Positions 54,453-63,534 of a stretch of 64,000 bases of DNA are shown here, one piece after another (position 1 is the stretch's first letter; each line of letters starts with the position of its first letter). The notes beneath the pieces are model-generated. The model did not search any database. It worked only from the letters and a program-made list of their open reading frames with translations, and was not told the origin of the DNA. The stretch lies in NCBI GenBank assembly GCA_013214065.1, contig JABSPK010000002.1, positions 1 through 64,000 of the forward strand. The letters run 5' to 3'. The stretch is from Flavobacteriaceae bacterium. GTDB lineage: Bacteria > Bacteroidota > Bacteroidia > Flavobacteriales > Flavobacteriaceae. Made by a program: the position numbers and the translations under genes.

Positions 54453-55493
54453 TTAAGGATCCAAGCCTTCCAACCAATTTTTCATGGCGTCTAAATACCC
54501 TTCGGGTCGGATGTAAGGCAGCTCGTTGTCTTGGAACTCGAAAAAGCCTCCGGTTTCGCAAACGAAAAGGTTGTGGTTGGCTTCCGGATAGGTGATCAAG
54601 GTCAATTTTCCTTGGGGTCCAAGGGTCTCTTCATAAATCCTTTTCGTTCTTCGCCATTCCACATTTTTGTCCTTTCCCCCAAAAATCGCCAAAACCGGAC
54701 ATTCGATTTGTGATAGGGTACTTTCGAAATCGGCGAGGTAGATCTGTTGCCCCGTGACCGGATCAAACGCTTCGTTCATAAAGCGGGGTTGGTACGCTTC
54801 ATAGTCCGACTTAGTGGTTTCGCGATAGTTATTGAAACGTTTTAAAAAAGAGGTCTTTCGGAGGTTTTGGGTCGCGGCCTGGGCCTTCTCAAAACTACCC
54901 CCGGAGTGCACGATCCTATTGCCTTCGGCCCATTCTTCGACGATTAGATCTACCGAATCTTTAGGCATACCCCCAAGTAAAAGATTTTCTTGCAAGAGAT
55001 AATTGAAGTTTTCACGGGCGTATACCCCGGAAACCGAAATCCAAAATTTGATATCCTTTCGGGTATTGATCACCAATGGGTTGATCCAACCAGCTCGGCT
55101 GATACCCCAAAGCCCGATCGTATGGGCACCAGCGATATCCTTGGTTTTAAGCGCTTTTATAGCCGCGAGTACTTCCTCGGCACTGTTTCGTACTGGTTGG
55201 TTGTAGTCGAAGGTACCTTCACTTTTCCCACATCCTTGTTTGTCATACATATAGGTAGCGTATCCAGCTTGGGTAAGGGCGTGGCGAACATCACCATGCC
55301 AGTTTTGGGCTACGGCATTCGTGCGGCCAGAACCGTGTACGACCAAGACGACCCCTTTTGGAGGTTGCTCGGGTTGTGTCAACACCCCGTGTAGGGTCTG
55401 GTTTTCGAATTTAAAACTGAATTCGCTGATCTTTTGCTGTGCATAGGTCAATGACCAAGCCGCGAACATACCGATACAAAGTAGTTTTTTCAT
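54453..55493 (-). CDS. Secreted alpha/beta hydrolase (peptidase/esterase)
   Basis: The 346-residue protein has a signal peptide (1-18) and a hydrolase fold: LVVHGSGRTNAVAQNW at the oxyanion region, nucleophile Ser in GLWGISRAGWINPL, acid Asp in AIFGGKDKNVEW and His in YPEANHNLF. Related proteins are annotated as alpha/beta hydrolases of the dienelactone/peptidase S9-like group. It is 38 bases upstream of the MDR gene on the same strand. Confidence 0.88.
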   Translation of the reverse strand: MKKLLCIGMFAAWSLTYAQQKISEFSFKFENQTLHGVLTQPEQPPKGVVLVVHGSGRTNAVAQNWHGDVRHALTQAGYATYMYDKQGCGKSEGTFDYNQPVRNSAEEVLAAIKALKTKDIAGAHTIGLWGISRAGWINPLVINTRKDIKFWISVSGVYARENFNYLLQENLLLGGMPKDSVDLIVEEWAEGNRIVHSGGSFEKAQAATQNLRKTSFLKRFNNYRETTKSDYEAYQPRFMNEAFDPVTGQQIYLADFESTLSQIECPVLAIFGGKDKNVEWRRTKRIYEETLGPQGKLTLITYPEANHNLFVCETGGFFEFQDNELPYIRPEGYLDAMKNWLEGLDP

Positions 55494-55631
55494 CTTAGGA
55501 GGGCACTCGATTTCCTTAAGGAGAGGTATTTATGCCAAACGTTACAGTAGGGCCTTATTTTTCAAGAAGAGCCGTTCTTTTGATGGTGTTGGCACATCAT
55601 TTCAAAGGCTTTTCAGCTTAGGGTTTCCTTC

Positions 55632-56018
55632 TTACCTTCGATACGTTTCCGTGAAACAATCGGCACAGTCACCGATCAACACCAATTGATCCCCTTCCCA
55701 GGCGATAATGCTACGAAAACCATTTTCCTGGACCACCATTTCCCTGGGTTCGTTATACAGTTGCGATTCTTGGGTGCTGATGAAATAGTCGACAGTCGCG
55801 GTCAACACTCCATTGCGATAGGTACGGATGGTTGTGGAACTGATATCAAGACGTCTTGAGCTACCTGTACTTTCCGGAGTTTCGGTTTGTCCGGCGATAC
55901 CCCCTGAAGAACCGACCCATTGCCAGCTGCCAAGGATGCTTTGTGTTTGGGCTTCGTCAGTCTCATCGGAGCACGCGATTAGACATAAGAATAAAAAGGC
56001 GGGAAGTATGCGTTTCAT
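55632..56018 (-). CDS. Small lipocalin-like lipoprotein
   Basis: The 128-residue protein has a lipoprotein signal (MKRILPAFLFLCLIAC) and then ILGSWQWVGSSGG, the start of a lipocalin-like domain common in Bacteroidota, followed by short beta strands and a final DCADCF motif. The ATG at 56018 gives the signal; the longer frame to 56084 does not. Function unknown. Confidence 0.75.
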   Translation of the reverse strand: MKRILPAFLFLCLIACSDETDEAQTQSILGSWQWVGSSGGIAGQTETPESTGSSRRLDISSTTIRTYRNGVLTATVDYFISTQESQLYNEPREMVVQENGFRSIIAWEGDQLVLIGDCADCFTETYRR

Positions 56019-56113
56019 ATTGGTGGTTTTGGATAAGGTACGGCTTTCGCGTTTTCGTTGCGTTTGAGGCTGGGAAACCCCCATAAAGTCGTACGTTTAT
56101 TGCGAAAGGGCAT

Positions 56114-56141
56114 AAAAACACCGGGGTCTTACCCCGGTGTT
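56114..56141 (-). terminator. Intrinsic terminator of the SH3-domain gene
   Basis: AACACCGGGGT pairs perfectly with ACCCCGGTGTT around a three-base loop (56117-56141), and on the minus strand five U residues follow. The stem is symmetric and might also stop plus-strand transcripts. Confidence 0.85.
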
Positions 56142-56156
56142 CTTTGCAACTGCTTC

Positions 56157-56963
56157 CTAGCGGTTTTGGGCCAGATCCAAACCTTGAGGGGTCCAAATCA
56201 ACTCTTTGGTTTCCACACTGGTTTTTTTCCAGTTCGCCGCTTCGTCGAAGTACTCGCCCACTTCCTTTTTATACCGGATCTTACCGGCGACCCCATGGGC
56301 ATCATCCGGAAAAATAAAGGCTTCCGAAATAAAGTATGCCCCGGCATCATGTACTTGTGAAAGTCGAGCGACCGTGTGCAGACGGCCTTGCTGTTGGAAC
56401 AAGTAAATACCGCCGCCTTCAACACCACACGCGTCCGCCACATAATCGACCCACACCATACCGTCGATACCCGTCAAGCCTTTGGTGCCCAACATGTTCA
56501 AGTAAAAATGATCATTGCCCAATCGAATGGCTTTCTCTGAAAAACCGCCTTCAGCTTTCAGCGACCGAATCACCAATTGGGAAACCCCTCCGACTTGGGC
56601 CCGACCGAAGAAATGATCGATACCGTTGATGGTCAGCTTCTCCAACGCCAAGAGACCGCCGAGCACATAGCCTTCGGTGCCTTTGTAATCGACCTTGTAG
56701 TAGGGGTGGTCCATGCCTTTGTATCGCCATGAATTGTCATGCCGTTTGATTACCGACATATGGGAACCGATAGGTAAGGTCTTCAACACCTTGGCATCGG
56801 TAGTCGGCGATTCCCGAAGTTGGACTTGATCCCCAAAAAGATAAACGATTTGCCCGGGTTCAAACCCACATTGGTCTTCAAGACAATGCAATTTGTTTTG
56901 GGCATTCGCGAACAAACAGATGGCTAGTAAGGTAAGGATGGATAACATCTGTTTTGTTTTCAT
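56157..56963 (-). CDS. Secreted SH3-domain protein
   Basis: The 268-residue protein has a signal peptide (1-21) and a bacterial SH3-like domain (about 37-95: YLFGDQVQLRESPTTDAKVL, then YKVDYKGTEGYVLGGLLAL). The remaining 170 residues are beta-rich with VWVDYVADACGVEGGGIYL, and I do not recognise them. SH3b domains often bind cell-wall peptides. A strong terminator follows directly. Confidence 0.82.
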   Translation of the reverse strand: MKTKQMLSILTLLAICLFANAQNKLHCLEDQCGFEPGQIVYLFGDQVQLRESPTTDAKVLKTLPIGSHMSVIKRHDNSWRYKGMDHPYYKVDYKGTEGYVLGGLLALEKLTINGIDHFFGRAQVGGVSQLVIRSLKAEGGFSEKAIRLGNDHFYLNMLGTKGLTGIDGMVWVDYVADACGVEGGGIYLFQQQGRLHTVARLSQVHDAGAYFISEAFIFPDDAHGVAGKIRYKKEVGEYFDEAANWKKTSVETKELIWTPQGLDLAQNR

Positions 56964-57130
56964 CGATTTTGAATTAAATGATTAAAGAACTTTATATACC
57001 TACTTCACTATCGCCGGCCTTGGTTGTTTCTATCGATGAAAATCCCTAAAAATCCGTTGTACTACATCAATTACGAAATCCTTAACAGAGGTATCCTCCG
57101 TTGCTATAGCAGCGAAAAGGTAAAGATGAT

Positions 57131-58312
57131 CTATCTAGTGCCCTTTGACGTATCGGAAAAAAGACGAAAACATCCAAAAACGGGACCCAGGGCGAGCAGG
57201 GCGAACCACCAAATGGAATCCGGTGAGATCAACAAGCGGGACATGAGTTCGATACTGACGATGGTTATGGCGAATCCGATTCCATTGACAATGGTCAAGG
57301 CGGTTCCTTTCAGGGCCAAGGGTGCATTTTGCGCAACGAGGGTAGCGAATAGGGGTGAATCGGCGATGACCACCATCCCCCAAAACAAAAAGAAGGATAA
57401 AAACAACCAGGGTGGTGCTATTTGAAACAATAGCGGGCAAAGTAAGCAGCAACAACCCGAAAGCAATAGTGCGGTGCGTGCTACTTTTTTCGTGCCCAGT
57501 CCGCTGCCCAGGTATCCGGCGAGAACGCAAGCAAGAGCCCCACAAGCAATTCCGGAAAAACTCCAAAACGAAACGGCGAATGCGGTTTTTTGTGCGGAAT
57601 TATAGGATTGCAGTAGCCATGGAACAAAGGTCCAAAACGCATAAAGCTCCCACATATGGCCGAAATAACCAAAGGCCGCCGATCGGAAAGTCCGGTTTTT
57701 GAAAACCGATAGAAAAGCGTTCCATTGCACCGGTGCCCCTAATTTACGATAGGGGCCGTTTGGTACCAAGCCCCAAAGCAGTAGTCCGCCTATCGCTGCT
57801 AGGGTCGAAGTAGCTTGAACTACCGTTTGCCAGGGTAATTCTTGGCTCCAAAACTTCAGTAGGTGGGGAAAAGCGGTTCCCAATACCAGCGCCCCGACCA
57901 GAAAACCAAGTGAAGTTCCTAGCCCTTTTTCGAAGTAATCGGAGGCTATTTTCATTCCAACCGGGTAAATACCGGCTAAAAAGAACCCAGTGAAAAATCG
58001 ACTGATCCATAAAGAGGGCATGGTGTGCTCGGGCCATAGTAGCGCTAAATTGCAACAACCGCCCAGCACCGCACAGATTAAAAAGACCCGGGCCGGGGCA
58101 AATCGATCGGTCAATGTGGCCATGGCGAATAACAAGGTTCCTGCTATAAACCCGAACTGGACCGATGCGGTCAGCGTTCCGGTAGCCGTGGGCCGTAAAT
58201 CGAAGGCCGATAATAACGAAGGCATCACGGCATTGCTCGCGAACCATAGCGAGGTGCAGCAAAATTGAGCCACTACAATGACCGGTAAGATGTGGGGTTT
58301 GACCGTCGCCAC
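57131..58312 (-). CDS. MFS transporter
   Basis: The 393-residue protein has twelve predicted helices with the MFS patterns of the first half (LTASVQFGFIAGTLLFAMATLTDRFAPARV) and FFTGFFLAGIYPVGMKIA. It resembles the CynX/YnfM-type branch, but the substrate is unknown. The 3' end of a plus-strand open stretch at 57024-57425 overlaps it and is not real. The start at 58312 lies one base from the bestrophin stop. Confidence 0.88.
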   Translation of the reverse strand: MATVKPHILPVIVVAQFCCTSLWFASNAVMPSLLSAFDLRPTATGTLTASVQFGFIAGTLLFAMATLTDRFAPARVFLICAVLGGCCNLALLWPEHTMPSLWISRFFTGFFLAGIYPVGMKIASDYFEKGLGTSLGFLVGALVLGTAFPHLLKFWSQELPWQTVVQATSTLAAIGGLLLWGLVPNGPYRKLGAPVQWNAFLSVFKNRTFRSAAFGYFGHMWELYAFWTFVPWLLQSYNSAQKTAFAVSFWSFSGIACGALACVLAGYLGSGLGTKKVARTALLLSGCCCLLCPLLFQIAPPWLFLSFFLFWGMVVIADSPLFATLVAQNAPLALKGTALTIVNGIGFAITIVSIELMSRLLISPDSIWWFALLALGPVFGCFRLFSDTSKGTR

Positions 58313-58313
58313 A

Positions 58314-59339
58314 CTACATCAGGATTCCGTTTTTCGCTTGAATGGCAGGCGGAAGATCGGTTTCACCCAACATTTCACGTAAATCGATTTCGATGGTGCG
58401 GCACAGGGAGAGCATCGGGATGTCATTGCCCATTCCGGAGAACGGATTTTCAGAATAATCACCAATGAGTTCCATACTGATGTACACCCAACCGATAAGT
58501 GCGGTCAAGGGTACCGATAAAAAGAACCCGAGATCGCCCGTATGCATGAGCTCTGGGATCATACTAAACGGCAATAGGAGCAAAAAGATCCAAATAAAGA
58601 CGTTGCTGATATTGGCATATTGTCGCGGTAGCGGAAATTTTTTGATGCGTTCGCATTTGCCTTGATGTTCGTAAAAATGATAGAGCACTTGCATCATTTC
58701 CATATGCCGAAAATCATCAATGAGGTTGTCGGCCCTTAACTTGCGAAGATCACGGGCCTGTTCATTGATGATCTGGGTGGCGGTATTCACATGGCCCACC
58801 AACCGATCGTGTTCCTGGGGTGGCAACAGATCTTGGAGTTCGACCCGGGTCACTTCGTCATCGACAAGACCGATCCCAAACCTCTTTTGGTACATTCTTC
58901 CGACTTTGCCCGTCGCGCCTTTTTGACTGGAATGTTCCCAACTGGTCGCGACCAAAAGTTGGCTGCGTAAGGCATATAGCCAGGCGATATGGCGGTAGAT
59001 CAGCCGTTGTTTGATAGTGGCGATGTCTTGACCGTTGGGGTGGAATTGTTCAGTAACGAACCCGTCTACATAGGTGCCCCAAGCCCTACTACTGTTCACA
59101 ATGGCTCCCCAGATTTTTCGTGCTTCCCACAGCCTATCATAGGCACTGTTGTTTTTAAAACTGATATAAAAGGCCACTGCCGTACCAATGACCGAAATGG
59201 GCAACCACGGAATGGTTATGGTGATGATGCCGATTCGGTACAAGTAAGCGATCAGGGCGGCACCGAGCAATAGGTACGTGATGTGGTGCCATGTCCATCG
59301 GAGGATACGGGTAAACTTAATGCTTTTGGTTACGATCAT
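58314..59339 (-). CDS. Bestrophin family anion channel protein
   Basis: The 341-residue protein starts MIVTKSIKFTRILRWTWHH and shows the bestrophin pattern: SFKNNSAYDRLWEARKIWG and RAWGTY, then membrane helices, and IELIG-like MELIGDYSENPFSGMGNDIP near the end. Bestrophins form pentameric chloride or other anion channels; bacterial ones are less studied. The ATG at 59339 was chosen because the longer frame to 59477 has no membrane or family-like sequence. Confidence 0.9.
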   Translation of the reverse strand: MIVTKSIKFTRILRWTWHHITYLLLGAALIAYLYRIGIITITIPWLPISVIGTAVAFYISFKNNSAYDRLWEARKIWGAIVNSSRAWGTYVDGFVTEQFHPNGQDIATIKQRLIYRHIAWLYALRSQLLVATSWEHSSQKGATGKVGRMYQKRFGIGLVDDEVTRVELQDLLPPQEHDRLVGHVNTATQIINEQARDLRKLRADNLIDDFRHMEMMQVLYHFYEHQGKCERIKKFPLPRQYANISNVFIWIFLLLLPFSMIPELMHTGDLGFFLSVPLTALIGWVYISMELIGDYSENPFSGMGNDIPMLSLCRTIEIDLREMLGETDLPPAIQAKNGILM

Positions 59340-59349
59340 AAGGTATGGT

Positions 59350-59778
59350 TTAGGTGTTGTAAGGTTCGGTTGCTTGGCGCTTCGAAATCCACCAGTAGTT
59401 TCCATGTGGACCGATAATGCCTCCTTGATAGTCGCCATAATCCATGGCCATAGGGGCAAAACAATTGGTTGCACCATGACGCAAGGCGCGTTGGTACACG
59501 AAATCTACATTGTCGACATAAACATACAGGGCGGTTCGCATGTTCTCGAACTCGCCCCGTGCTTGACTAACCATCAAACAACTATCCCCTATTTGTAGGA
59601 TGCAATTGGCGATTTCACCATTGGCTTTGTTTACCGTTCGGTTTAGCTCTTTAGCATCGAAGGCATTCTCAAGAAAGGCGATTTGCGATTCAGGTGAAGC
59701 GACGAACAAATAGGCATTCAAGGTGTGAAATCCCGGAGGCTTGTAGGTGTTGAATCGGGCGCGATCATTTGCGGTCAT
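59350..59778 (-). CDS. VOC family (PhnB-like) protein
   Basis: The 142-residue protein starts MTANDRARFNTYKPPGFHT and has the glyoxalase-like fold of the PhnB type: LNAYLFVASPESQIAFLENA, NCILQIGDSCLMVSQA and the closing DYGDYQGGIIGPHGNYW. The ATG at 59778 was preferred to a TTG further upstream. It lies 11 bases upstream of the bestrophin gene and likely shares its transcript. Confidence 0.88.
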   Translation of the reverse strand: MTANDRARFNTYKPPGFHTLNAYLFVASPESQIAFLENAFDAKELNRTVNKANGEIANCILQIGDSCLMVSQARGEFENMRTALYVYVDNVDFVYQRALRHGATNCFAPMAMDYGDYQGGIIGPHGNYWWISKRQATEPYNT

Positions 59779-59840
59779 GGTTGATGACGGTTTGGTTTCC
59801 TTTACCAAGATAGCAAATCGGAATTAGGTGGGCTTTAAAA

Positions 59841-59878
59841 AGAAAACCCCCGACACGCACAGGGCGTACCGAGGGTTT
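59841..59878 (-). terminator. Intrinsic terminator of the Spy-like gene
   Basis: AAACCC (59844-59849) and GGGTTT (59873-59878) form the outer stem, and a TTTTCTTTTT tract follows on the minus strand. It lies just after the stop of the gene at 59896. Confidence 0.7.
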
Positions 59879-59895
59879 CACATCAACAAAAAACA

Positions 59896-60324
59896 CTACC
59901 TGCTGCGCCCTTGGCGCTGCATGCTCCTTTTAGTCTTCATTTTTCGATGGAGGTTCAGCTTTTTCCATACCTGGAATTGTTCATCGGTCAAAATTTCCTT
60001 CAGTTGCTGTTGATGGGCGATTTGCCGATCCAGACGTTCGTTCTGTAATTCGAATAACTCGTCGGCTGACGATTTTCCGTCTCTTTTTTCACGGGCTGCC
60101 ATTTTGGACTTCCTGTATTCGGCTTCGGCAACATTGATATCGAAGAGTTGTTGTTGTTGCGACTCGTCGAGGTCAAGGGCCAAGGTCATTTTTTTGGTGT
60201 GCAGCGTGGCAACTTGTTCGGCCGAAAGTTCCTTTAAAACCTGTTTCTTGGAATGGTGTCGGTTTTGTTGGGCGATCCCGCTAAAGCCCATGACCAAAGC
60301 GAGTGCCAGAATGATTTTTTTCAT
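59896..60324 (-). CDS. Spy/CpxP-like periplasmic protein (DUF4890-like)
   Basis: The 142-residue protein has a signal peptide (1-18) and a helical body with repeated charged and glutamine-rich helices (LSAEQVATLHTKKMTLAL, LTDEQFQVWKKL). LTxEQ and the final basic tail fit the Spy/CpxP or DUF4890 group of periplasmic, stress-related proteins. The exact family is not certain. Confidence 0.75.
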   Translation of the reverse strand: MKKIILALALVMGFSGIAQQNRHHSKKQVLKELSAEQVATLHTKKMTLALDLDESQQQQLFDINVAEAEYRKSKMAAREKRDGKSSADELFELQNERLDRQIAHQQQLKEILTDEQFQVWKKLNLHRKMKTKRSMQRQGRSR

Positions 60325-60422
60325 GATCTTGAATTTTACGATTTATCCGTATGACCATGAATGCGCCCATTGGTTTAATGGAGCTATAGGGTTTGTGAAG
60401 CTTTTAACAGAAAGAAGGGATG

Positions 60423-60611
60423 TTATTGACCGTCTGCTCCGGATTCGTTCAACGGTTCGTCTTCCAAACTGTCTTCCAGTTCGATGTCGGTAACTTGTTC
60501 TGAAGCCAATTCAAGTTGCAGTCGGTCTTGTTGTTGTAGGTCGTAGTAATAATAGCCGGCTGCGAGAAAACCGCATAGATAGATCAGGCTTTTAATTTTA
60601 TAGGCTTTCAT
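60423..60611 (-). CDS. Small membrane-anchored acidic protein
   Basis: The 62-residue product has a hydrophobic N-terminal segment (about 8-24) and an acidic tail (VTDIELEDSLEDEPLNESG). No family is recognised. It lies upstream of the Spy-like gene on the same strand and may be part of its unit; codon use is like its neighbours, but the short length keeps confidence modest. Confidence 0.5.
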   Translation of the reverse strand: MKAYKIKSLIYLCGFLAAGYYYYDLQQQDRLQLELASEQVTDIELEDSLEDEPLNESGADGQ

Positions 60612-60712
60612 AACGTCAGATTTGGTTTACACAAAGTAGCAAAAAATCAGGTCGATTTCTTTAAATTGTTGTGAAGCGCCAATTCCTGTAGGTCAATTGC
60701 CGATTACCATAG

Positions 60713-60747
60713 ACAAAAAAAGCGGCGAATTTTCGATTCGCCGCTTT
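60713..60747 (-). terminator. Intrinsic terminator of the metalloprotease gene
   Basis: AAAGCGGCGAAT (60719-60730) pairs with ATTCGCCGCTTT (60736-60747), and seven U residues follow on the minus strand. It lies 22 bases after the stop at 60769. Confidence 0.9.
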
Positions 60748-60768
60748 GTTTCATTCTAAAAGCCGATT

Positions 60769-63267
60769 CTAGCTCGGGTCGAGAATGGCATCGATACGTT
60801 GCAATGCATCTTGCAAATGATACCGGCTCATAGGGTCTGACGCCCTGGAGATTCCATTGCGGATATCCCGTTTCAAGTTGTTCAATTCGGCCCTGGCCAC
60901 AGATCGGATGTCTGACTGACTGGTATTGACGGCCGTTGATTTGCGATACCCTCCGAAGTCGGATAACTTTCTTTGGTTTTCGGCGGTCATCAGATATTCC
61001 AATCGGTCAATGTGTGCCTTTTGGAGGTTTCGACGATAGGTGTCGATTTTTTTGCCGGATCGTGTTTCCGACCAAAGTCCGCGTCGCAAATCGCGCATCA
61101 ATTCCAGCATCCCATAGGCTTGATCACCATTGGCGGTTTCATTTTCGATGACCCGTGCCAACTTACCCAATCCTAAAATCGTATTGAGGGTTCGCACCTG
61201 TAGGCCTCGAATGCGCTCAACGGATCCCGAATATTGCACCTTGTTGAAGATTTCTTGATCGATCAGCCATTCGGGTGTTTCAAACAATTCACTTTGTAGA
61301 AAGGCCAAGCAATTCTTTTGATGGGCTCTATCGACATGGATGTAAACGGCACCTTCTTGATCAGCGGTTTTGTAATATTCATAAACCCCGCCGATGTTGT
61401 TGGAAACATGTCCCATATAACGCCTGAATTGATTGACGACCTGGCCGTACATGGTGTTTAGGTCATCATAGGTCTTGCCGTCTTCCGTAGTCCATTCCAT
61501 GAGTTTGGGTACGATCCGTTGCAGGTTGGCAATGCCATAGGTGCTGGCTTTGATGGCATCATCACCGATATCCTCGGTTTGCGAACTCGGGTCGTGCACG
61601 TCGCCGACCTGTTGGTGCCCAAAGCGGTACATGGGGTCGTCGGCATGCGCTGTGATCCATTCGTTCAAAATAGGGTTTTCATCTTCCGCTTCGGTATCCA
61701 AAATAGGACGATAGCCCCAGCGGATCGAATGTTTGTCATACACCCCGATGTTCGGCATAAGGGCCACATCCCCGTCTTCCGGTTGGGCCACATAATTGAA
61801 ACGGGCATAATCCATAATGGATGGTGCCGTACTGAACTTCTTGGTGAAACTTACCGAACGGAGCGAATCGACAGGATAGGCCGCGCTACTTCCCATATTA
61901 TGTGGCAAGCCCAAAGTATGACCTACTTCATGTGCTGAAACGAAACGGATCAACCGTCCCATGATTTCATTTTTAAAAGCTACGGTGCGTGCTTCCGGAT
62001 TGATGGCCGCAGTCTGTACGAAGAACCAATTGCGTAATAGGCTCATGACATTATGGTACCAGTTGATGTCCGATTCCAAAATTTCACCACTGCGAGGGTC
62101 ACTGACGTGAGGCCCGTTGGCATTTGGTATGGGCGAAGCTAGATAGCGTACTACCGAATAGCGTACGTCTTCTGGCGACCATTCGGGATCTTCCTCTTCA
62201 CTCGGGGGGTCTTTTGCGATAATGGCATTTTTGAAACCGGCAGCTTCAAAGGCGACCTGCCAATCTTCGATTCCTTGCTTTATATAAGGTATCCATTTCT
62301 TTGGTGTGGCCCGATCGACATAATAAACGATCTGTTTTTTCGGCTCGACCAATTCACCGGCCTTGAACTTTTCAATATCCTCTTCCTTAACCTCCATTCG
62401 CCAGCGGTCGAGATAGCGTACCAATTTGCTTTCTTGGGCGTCAAGCCCATAATCGACTTGGCCCCTGGCGAACCAGCCGACACGCTCATCGAAATACCTG
62501 CGCTTCATGGGCTCTTTCGGTAAGAGGATCATGGAGTTATTGATTTCAATGGAAATCGAACCCAGGCTTTGGTTGCTTGGGGCGGCTTTGGCCGCATAGG
62601 TTTTGACATGTCGTGCCTCGATATTGAGCGGGTAACTTTTAATCGATTCGATATAACTTCGCTCCCCATCCATACGACTGACCTTATAGCGGTTCCTAAA
62701 ACGTGACGGCATGCCCAGGGCGTTCACATCCTTGGTGAACAATGGATCGACTGCGATGACCGTAGCGGGGGCCAAGGAATCCTTGGTGTTCAATGCTTTG
62801 ATGTCGAAAGCGAAAAGCACCGGTTCGAAATTGGAGTTGACCACGGCTTCATGGATCGGTAGGGAGTCGGCTGCATAATTACCATAAGAAACGACGCGTA
62901 ATAAGACCTTTTTGGGTTTTTTCTCCCATCGCAATACCTGGGTATTGATCTTGCCGCCACCGAATCCGATTCCCGTCGCGGTTTTCGAAATCCGGCTTAC
63001 CATGAGCATTTCCCTATTGAAAAGGGAATCCGGTATTTCGTAATAATGCTTTTGATCGACTTGGTGTACACTAAAAAGCCCAGTATCGGTGGTGGCTTCT
63101 TTGGTGATGACCTTATCGTAGGGTTGTATGTCCCCTTTTTTCGGTTTCGGTTCGGGTTTTTGTTCGGTTTTCTTCTTTTTCTTTTTGAAGATCTGGGCCT
63201 CTGTTCGATGAAAAGGAGCCATCATTAGGAGTGCCAAGATCATGCTCGAAAGCAACTTTGATTTCAT
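60769..63267 (-). CDS. Large zinc-dependent metalloprotease (DUF5117/DUF4953 type)
   Basis: The 832-residue secreted protein has a signal peptide (about 1-24), a run of lysines (FKKKKKK) and long DUF5118/DUF5117-like beta-rich domains. A metzincin-type site HEVGHTLGLPHN (about residue 445) follows, then a DUF4953-like C-terminal part. The zinc motif, with the third His three residues after GL, suggests an active protease, and relatives are exported. The ATG at 63267 gives the signal; the longer frame to 63324 does not. A strong terminator follows. Confidence 0.9.
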   Translation of the reverse strand: MKSKLLSSMILALLMMAPFHRTEAQIFKKKKKKTEQKPEPKPKKGDIQPYDKVITKEATTDTGLFSVHQVDQKHYYEIPDSLFNREMLMVSRISKTATGIGFGGGKINTQVLRWEKKPKKVLLRVVSYGNYAADSLPIHEAVVNSNFEPVLFAFDIKALNTKDSLAPATVIAVDPLFTKDVNALGMPSRFRNRYKVSRMDGERSYIESIKSYPLNIEARHVKTYAAKAAPSNQSLGSISIEINNSMILLPKEPMKRRYFDERVGWFARGQVDYGLDAQESKLVRYLDRWRMEVKEEDIEKFKAGELVEPKKQIVYYVDRATPKKWIPYIKQGIEDWQVAFEAAGFKNAIIAKDPPSEEEDPEWSPEDVRYSVVRYLASPIPNANGPHVSDPRSGEILESDINWYHNVMSLLRNWFFVQTAAINPEARTVAFKNEIMGRLIRFVSAHEVGHTLGLPHNMGSSAAYPVDSLRSVSFTKKFSTAPSIMDYARFNYVAQPEDGDVALMPNIGVYDKHSIRWGYRPILDTEAEDENPILNEWITAHADDPMYRFGHQQVGDVHDPSSQTEDIGDDAIKASTYGIANLQRIVPKLMEWTTEDGKTYDDLNTMYGQVVNQFRRYMGHVSNNIGGVYEYYKTADQEGAVYIHVDRAHQKNCLAFLQSELFETPEWLIDQEIFNKVQYSGSVERIRGLQVRTLNTILGLGKLARVIENETANGDQAYGMLELMRDLRRGLWSETRSGKKIDTYRRNLQKAHIDRLEYLMTAENQRKLSDFGGYRKSTAVNTSQSDIRSVARAELNNLKRDIRNGISRASDPMSRYHLQDALQRIDAILDPS

Positions 63268-63534
63268 TTCAGGTCGTTTTGAATTAGTCCAATTCGCCAA
63301 AGAACTAAAAAATAGCAAAAGCAAACTGTTAAAATCGTATTAAGGGGGAAAATATTTTTCAGGATATCAAACCTTCGGGAGTCCTGCGTTTTACTGATAG
63401 TTTCCGTTGAATCGCCCACTATAGTTGCGATAAGAGCGATTGCCTCTTTTGTTAAAAAAGTCAAAATACTGTAACAAAAGAATATTTGGATAGTCTTATA
63501 AGCAAATAACATCAATCATCAAATCAATCAAAAA

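Noticed and set aside
57024-57425. Plus-strand open frame of 133 residues
   Set aside because: Most of it is antisense to the MFS transporter and its product has no sensible pattern; the 5' part outside the MFS gene is only about 100 bases.
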